NCBI GenBank assembly: GCA_018822065.1
Contig: JAHJKV010000281.1
Coordinates: forward strand, 1 to 8,672
Direction of reading: 5' to 3'
Length of the DNA: 8,672 nt
DNA from: Pseudomonadota bacterium
GTDB lineage: Bacteria > Desulfobacterota > Desulfovibrionia > Desulfovibrionales > Desulfovibrionaceae
The notes below the pieces were generated by a model, which was given only the letters and a program-made list of their open reading frames with translations, did no database searches and was not told the DNA's origin. Position 1 is the first letter of the stretch, and the number at the start of each line of letters is the position of its first letter. Positions 6,118 to 8,672 of the stretch are shown piece after piece. The position numbers were made by a program, and so were the translations under genes.

Positions 6118-6133
6118 GGCAGTAAGTATGCCA
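6118..6133 (-). promoter_or_regulatory. Weak candidate sigma-54 promoter for the DUF4389/Cys-rich pair
   Basis: Read on the minus strand, TGGCATACTTACTGCC has GG and GC doublets at the correct 10-nt gap and matches 8 of 12 consensus positions. The predicted start near 6107 leaves a leader of about 54 nt. Matches of this strength arise by chance, so this is only suggestive. Confidence 0.25.
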
Positions 6134-6319
6134 CGGATATGGTCCGATTGGAAGGCGCGCGCGTGAGAAGGGCGGGCTCGCCCGGAGGAAAGTAAGAAAT
6201 TTCGGCCTATTTGGTACTTAAGTAGTAGGCGAATCATACCTGCGACTGATGTTCTTCAACAGGCCACGTGCCTATTCTAAGTAATAGTAGATTGAGAACC
6301 AACTTGAGAGGGCTTGACA

Positions 6320-7012
6320 ATGAAGAAGACTACCGCACTTGCAATCATCGCACTGCTTCTGACCCTGGGGGCCACCGCTGCCCAGGCGTCGGTAATAAAT
6401 GTTTTTTCCGGGGTCGGCACCACCAACGCGGCCGCGCTTGAGCAGACCTGGCTCGGCACCGGCTCCGGCCACGTTACCGACAGCTTCGAATCCTATGCCA
6501 CCAACTCCATGGACAATGGCTCAGGTTTTGCCATGAGCATCGGAACTGTCTACGGCTACGGCCACGTGGGCGACTCGACCTCCACCATGACCGCGTACGG
6601 CGAACATGCCACGGACGGTATCAAGTACTGGTCCAACGCAGTAAAGAACAACACCAATGACAAGGGCGATTTCTGGCTGCAGCTTAATCCGGGCAGGGAC
6701 ACTGTGGGCTTCTACACCACGGACCTGCACGATGTGGGCGGTCAGACCTGGGTCACGGTGAATACCCTGTCCGGTTCCAAGGACATCAACCTCTTTGACT
6801 ATACTGGTACACAGCGCTCCGGCACGGAAATCTACTTCATCGTCCAGGCCAACGAAGAGATTTCGTCCATCGTCTTCCACAAGGCCACTGGTGCCAATGA
6901 CGGCTATGCCATAGACGGCATCACCACCTCAAACACGCCGATCCCCGCCGCCGCCTGGCTGCTCGGCTCAGGCCTGCTGGGCCTCGTGGGCCTGCGCCGC
7001 GTCCGCAGCTAG
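6320..7012 (+). CDS. Exported PEP-CTERM/VPLPA-CTERM-like protein
   Basis: The 230-residue product has a Sec signal peptide (MKKTTALAIIALLLTLGATA, with likely cleavage after AQA at residue 23). A polar, Gly/Ser/Thr/Asn-rich body lacks cysteine. The tail starts with PIPAAAWLLGSGLLGLVG (207-224) and ends in RRVRS. This tripartite tail (short motif, hydrophobic helix, basic end) is that of exosortase-sorted proteins and is closest to the VPLPA-CTERM variant. IVFHKATGANDGYAIDGI (184-201) before the tail resembles the closing beta-strand of many PEP-CTERM proteins. An exosortase would cleave the tail and release or attach the protein at the envelope; no exosortase gene is in view. Start 6320 (ATG) has GAGAGGG (6306-6312) 7 nt upstream; the TTG at 6314 is discounted. 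The specific role is unknown. Confidence 0.85.
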   Translation: MKKTTALAIIALLLTLGATAAQASVINVFSGVGTTNAAALEQTWLGTGSGHVTDSFESYATNSMDNGSGFAMSIGTVYGYGHVGDSTSTMTAYGEHATDGIKYWSNAVKNNTNDKGDFWLQLNPGRDTVGFYTTDLHDVGGQTWVTVNTLSGSKDINLFDYTGTQRSGTEIYFIVQANEEISSIVFHKATGANDGYAIDGITTSNTPIPAAAWLLGSGLLGLVGLRRVRS

Positions 7013-7043
7013 TCGGGAAAAACGCACTGATGACATGAACACG

Positions 7044-7073
7044 GCGGGGCCTCTTCGGGGGCCCCGCTTTTTT
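7044..7073 (+). terminator. Intrinsic terminator after the PEP-CTERM-like gene
   Basis: GCGGGGCCTC (7044-7053) pairs with GGGGCCCCGC (7058-7067), with one T-G wobble, around a TTCG loop closed by C-G. This gives the extra-stable cUUCGg tetraloop in RNA. Six T residues follow (7068-7073). It starts 31 nt after the stop codon. Confidence 0.93.
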
Positions 7074-7139
7074 GCGTCTGGTCAGTGGAAGTCGTGGTGC
7101 TGTTCGGTGCAGCGCGTGATGTGGCAGGTTTATGGGTGC

Positions 7140-7172
7140 TTCTGGATATTTTCTGGAATTTTACCGGAGTTC
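7140..7172 (+). repeat. 11-bp phased direct repeats upstream of the photolyase
   Basis: TTCTGGA occurs exactly at 7140-7146 and 7151-7157, and a 5/7 variant TACCGGA follows at 7162-7168, so the period is 11 bp. The 4-nt spacers after the first two copies (TATT, ATTT) are AT-only. The layout of a 7-bp core plus a 4-bp AT spacer resembles operators bound by tandem winged-helix regulators. A fourth position in register (7173-7179) matches only 3/7 and is not counted. Confidence 0.45.
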
Positions 7173-7189
7173 TTCATTGTCTGGGTGAA

Positions 7190-7195
7190 TATATT
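7190..7195 (+). promoter_or_regulatory. Candidate -10 element for the photolyase
   Basis: TATATT (5/6 to TATAAT) lies in an AT-rich run and has no good -35 hexamer 16-18 bp upstream. The phased repeats end about 21 bp before it. This would suit an activator-dependent promoter with a leader of about 83 nt. An alternative is the extended -10-like TGCTATGCT at 7215-7223. Confidence 0.35.
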
Positions 7196-7284
7196 TTATG
7201 GTAGTTTTCTGGCATGCTATGCTGAGCCATGAGGTGGGAAGCGTTTGGTCTGGGCCGGACTGATATGAACGAACGGAGTTTGAC

Positions 7285-8634
7285 ATGCTGGTGAACGAGG
7301 AGCGGATATTTCTGTGCAAGCCGGGGCGGGAGACGCCTGGACCGGTGCTCTACTGGATGAGCCGGGAACAGCGGGTGCGAGACAACTGGGGGCTTTTGTA
7401 CGCCAGGATTCTAGCTGGGACGACACGGCCCTTGGTGGTGGGGTTCTGCCTGGTGCAGGGTTTCCTCGGGGCCACCCTTCGGCACTATGATTTCATGCTC
7501 CGGGGGCTTGCGCAGGTGGCTGAAGGACTTGGTGCCTTGGGCATTCCTTTCGTCCTGCGCCTGGGGGAACCGGGCCAGGAAATCCCGCGCCTAGCCTCCG
7601 AGCTGGGGGCCGGGGTGGTGGTCACGGATTTTGATCCGCTTCGGGTCAAGCAGGTCTGGCAAGAACAAGTGATCCAGGGGCTTTCGGTGCCGCTCATCGA
7701 GGTTGACGGGCACAACGTGGTCCCGGCTCGGCGGGTGTCGGACAAGCAGGAATATGGCGCCCGGACCATTAGGCCAAAGATTCACCGCCTAGCTTCGGAA
7801 TTTCTGGAGGAATATCCGGAACTCACTCCCCCTGCAGTCCCAGGGCCGGAGGTGGGCCTGCCGGACTGGGAGGCAGTTCGACGCGCCCTGGACGTGGACG
7901 CCACAGTCGGTCCCGTGGACCTGGCTGCCGGTGAGGACGCGGCCCATGCGGCCCTTGCGGCGTTCGTGGGTGGGCGTCTGGCGCGGTATGCCGAGGATCG
8001 CAATGACCCGACCAAAGACGGCACCTCGCGACTCTCGGCCTATTTTCATTTCGGGCAGCTCGCGCCGCAGCGGGCAGCCCTGGTCGCTGCCGGGCCAGGG
8101 GAGGGGTCGCTGGCCTTCTTGGAAGAGAGCGTGGTCCGGCGGGAACTGGCCGAGAATTTCTGTCTGCACAATCCCCGGTATGACTCCCTGGAAGGGGCTC
8201 CGGACTGGGCTCTGAAGACCCTGGATGCCCACCGGGGCGACCCGCGACCCTATCTTTATACGCCGGAGCAGTTCGAGCTGGCCGCGACCCATTCCCGGCT
8301 CTGGAATGCGGCCCAGACGCAGCTGCGTTTGAGTGGGTACATGCATGGCTACATGCGGATGTTTTGGGCCAAGAAGATTTTGGAGTGGTCGGCCACGCCC
8401 GAGGAGGCCCATGCCACGGTGGTGCGCCTCAACGACCGCTATCAGCTGGATGGTCGGGACCCGAATGGCTACGTGGGTGCGCTCTGGTCCGTGGCCGGGC
8501 TGCACGACCGCCCCTGGAAGCAGCGGCCAGTCTATGGGTCGATCCGTTACATGAACGAGAATGGCTGCCGCCGGAAGTTCAAGGTCGATGCCTACATCGC
8601 CACCTGGGAGCGGGCCGCGCTGGAGGCGGGGTAG
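7285..8634 (+). CDS. phr: Class II deoxyribodipyrimidine (CPD) photolyase
   Basis: The 449-residue enzyme is full length for class II photolyases, which use blue light and FADH- to split cyclobutane pyrimidine dimers. The N-terminal half is the antenna-type alpha/beta domain (VLYWMSREQRVRDNW, 21-35). The FAD domain carries VSDKQEYGARTIRPKI (151-166), LSAYFHFGQLAPQR (250-263), VRRELAENFCLHN (284-296), HGYMRMFWAKKILEW (354-368), LDGRDPNGYVG (388-398), GLHDRPW (405-411) and RYMNENGCRRKF (421-432). Trp340, Trp361 and Trp368 have exactly the spacing (21, 7) of the class II electron-transfer triad described as W360/W381/W388 in Methanosarcina mazei, so photoreduction should be intact. The ATG at 7285 has CGGAG (7274-7278) 6 nt upstream. 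It appears monocistronic; no terminator is seen before the window ends. Confidence 0.97.
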   Translation: MLVNEERIFLCKPGRETPGPVLYWMSREQRVRDNWGLLYARILAGTTRPLVVGFCLVQGFLGATLRHYDFMLRGLAQVAEGLGALGIPFVLRLGEPGQEIPRLASELGAGVVVTDFDPLRVKQVWQEQVIQGLSVPLIEVDGHNVVPARRVSDKQEYGARTIRPKIHRLASEFLEEYPELTPPAVPGPEVGLPDWEAVRRALDVDATVGPVDLAAGEDAAHAALAAFVGGRLARYAEDRNDPTKDGTSRLSAYFHFGQLAPQRAALVAAGPGEGSLAFLEESVVRRELAENFCLHNPRYDSLEGAPDWALKTLDAHRGDPRPYLYTPEQFELAATHSRLWNAAQTQLRLSGYMHGYMRMFWAKKILEWSATPEEAHATVVRLNDRYQLDGRDPNGYVGALWSVAGLHDRPWKQRPVYGSIRYMNENGCRRKFKVDAYIATWERAALEAG

Positions 8635-8672
8635 GGAATCACGCCCCCGGTAGCCACTGCACCCAGAGCTTG

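Noticed and set aside
6155..6184. Alternating GCGCGCGC run and GC-rich hairpin in the divergent region
   Set aside because: The stem is 5 bp with a 4-nt loop and no T-run on either strand; short GC runs are expected at this base composition.
6212..6227. Sigma-54-like TGGTACTTAAGTAGTA upstream of the PEP-CTERM-like gene
   Set aside because: The -24 half is fair, but the essential GC doublet at -12 is GT and the rest of the -12 box does not match.
7211..7222. Sigma-54-like TGGCATGCTATGC upstream of the photolyase
   Set aside because: GG and GC are separated by 8 nt, not the required 10.
7035..7232. 65-codon ORF rich in Trp, Phe and Cys
   Set aside because: It runs through the terminator hairpin at 7044-7073, has no ribosome binding site and resembles no family.
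8639..8672. Possible C-terminal end of a minus-strand gene (KLWVQWLPGA then TGA)
   Set aside because: Plausible as a convergent neighbour, but ten codons at the window edge are too few to support a gene; a few hundred more bases would settle it.

Overview
The window looks like ordinary chromosome from a GC-rich Gram-negative bacterium. A sulfate-reducing deltaproteobacterium of the Desulfovibrio/Pseudodesulfovibrio type fits best. That is an inference from gene content (AmrA/AMMECR1, a UMF1-type transporter, a DUF4389 membrane protein, a Cys-rich small-domain protein, a PEP-CTERM-like exported protein, a class II photolyase) and from clear Shine-Dalgarno sites and candidate sigma-54 promoters. 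No rRNA, tRNA, CRISPR array, insertion sequence or phage gene was seen.

Layout, left to right. Bases 1-210 are the C-terminal end of a DJ-1/PfpI-type protein, closed by an 18-bp palindrome over the stop codon and then an intrinsic terminator. A UPF0178 (YaiI/YqxD) gene follows at 291-746, then a winged-helix O-methyltransferase (923-1906). A three-gene co-directional block comes next: purN (2014-2688), a UMF1/Atg22-type MFS transporter starting 1 nt after the purN stop, and an AMMECR1-domain gene (amrA) 14 nt further on. This block ends in a very strong terminator at 4561-4592.

A second, unrelated SAM methyltransferase (4680-5465) has its own control region: a good sigma-54-type -24/-12 match and a 9-bp inverted repeat covering its ribosome binding site. 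It meets, tail to tail with overlapping stop codons, a minus-strand pair encoding a DUF4389 membrane protein and a Cys-rich small-domain protein. A divergent region of about 270 bp then leads to a secreted protein with a PEP-CTERM/VPLPA-CTERM-like tail (6320-7012) and its terminator. The last gene is a full-length class II CPD photolyase (7285-8634). Upstream of it lies an AT-rich leader with 11-bp phased direct repeats and a -10-like hexamer.

The genes do not form one obvious pathway. I see no clear undescribed multi-gene system. The points most worth a second look are regulatory (the leaders of the 4680 methyltransferase and the photolyase) and the uncharacterised DUF4389/Cys-rich pair.
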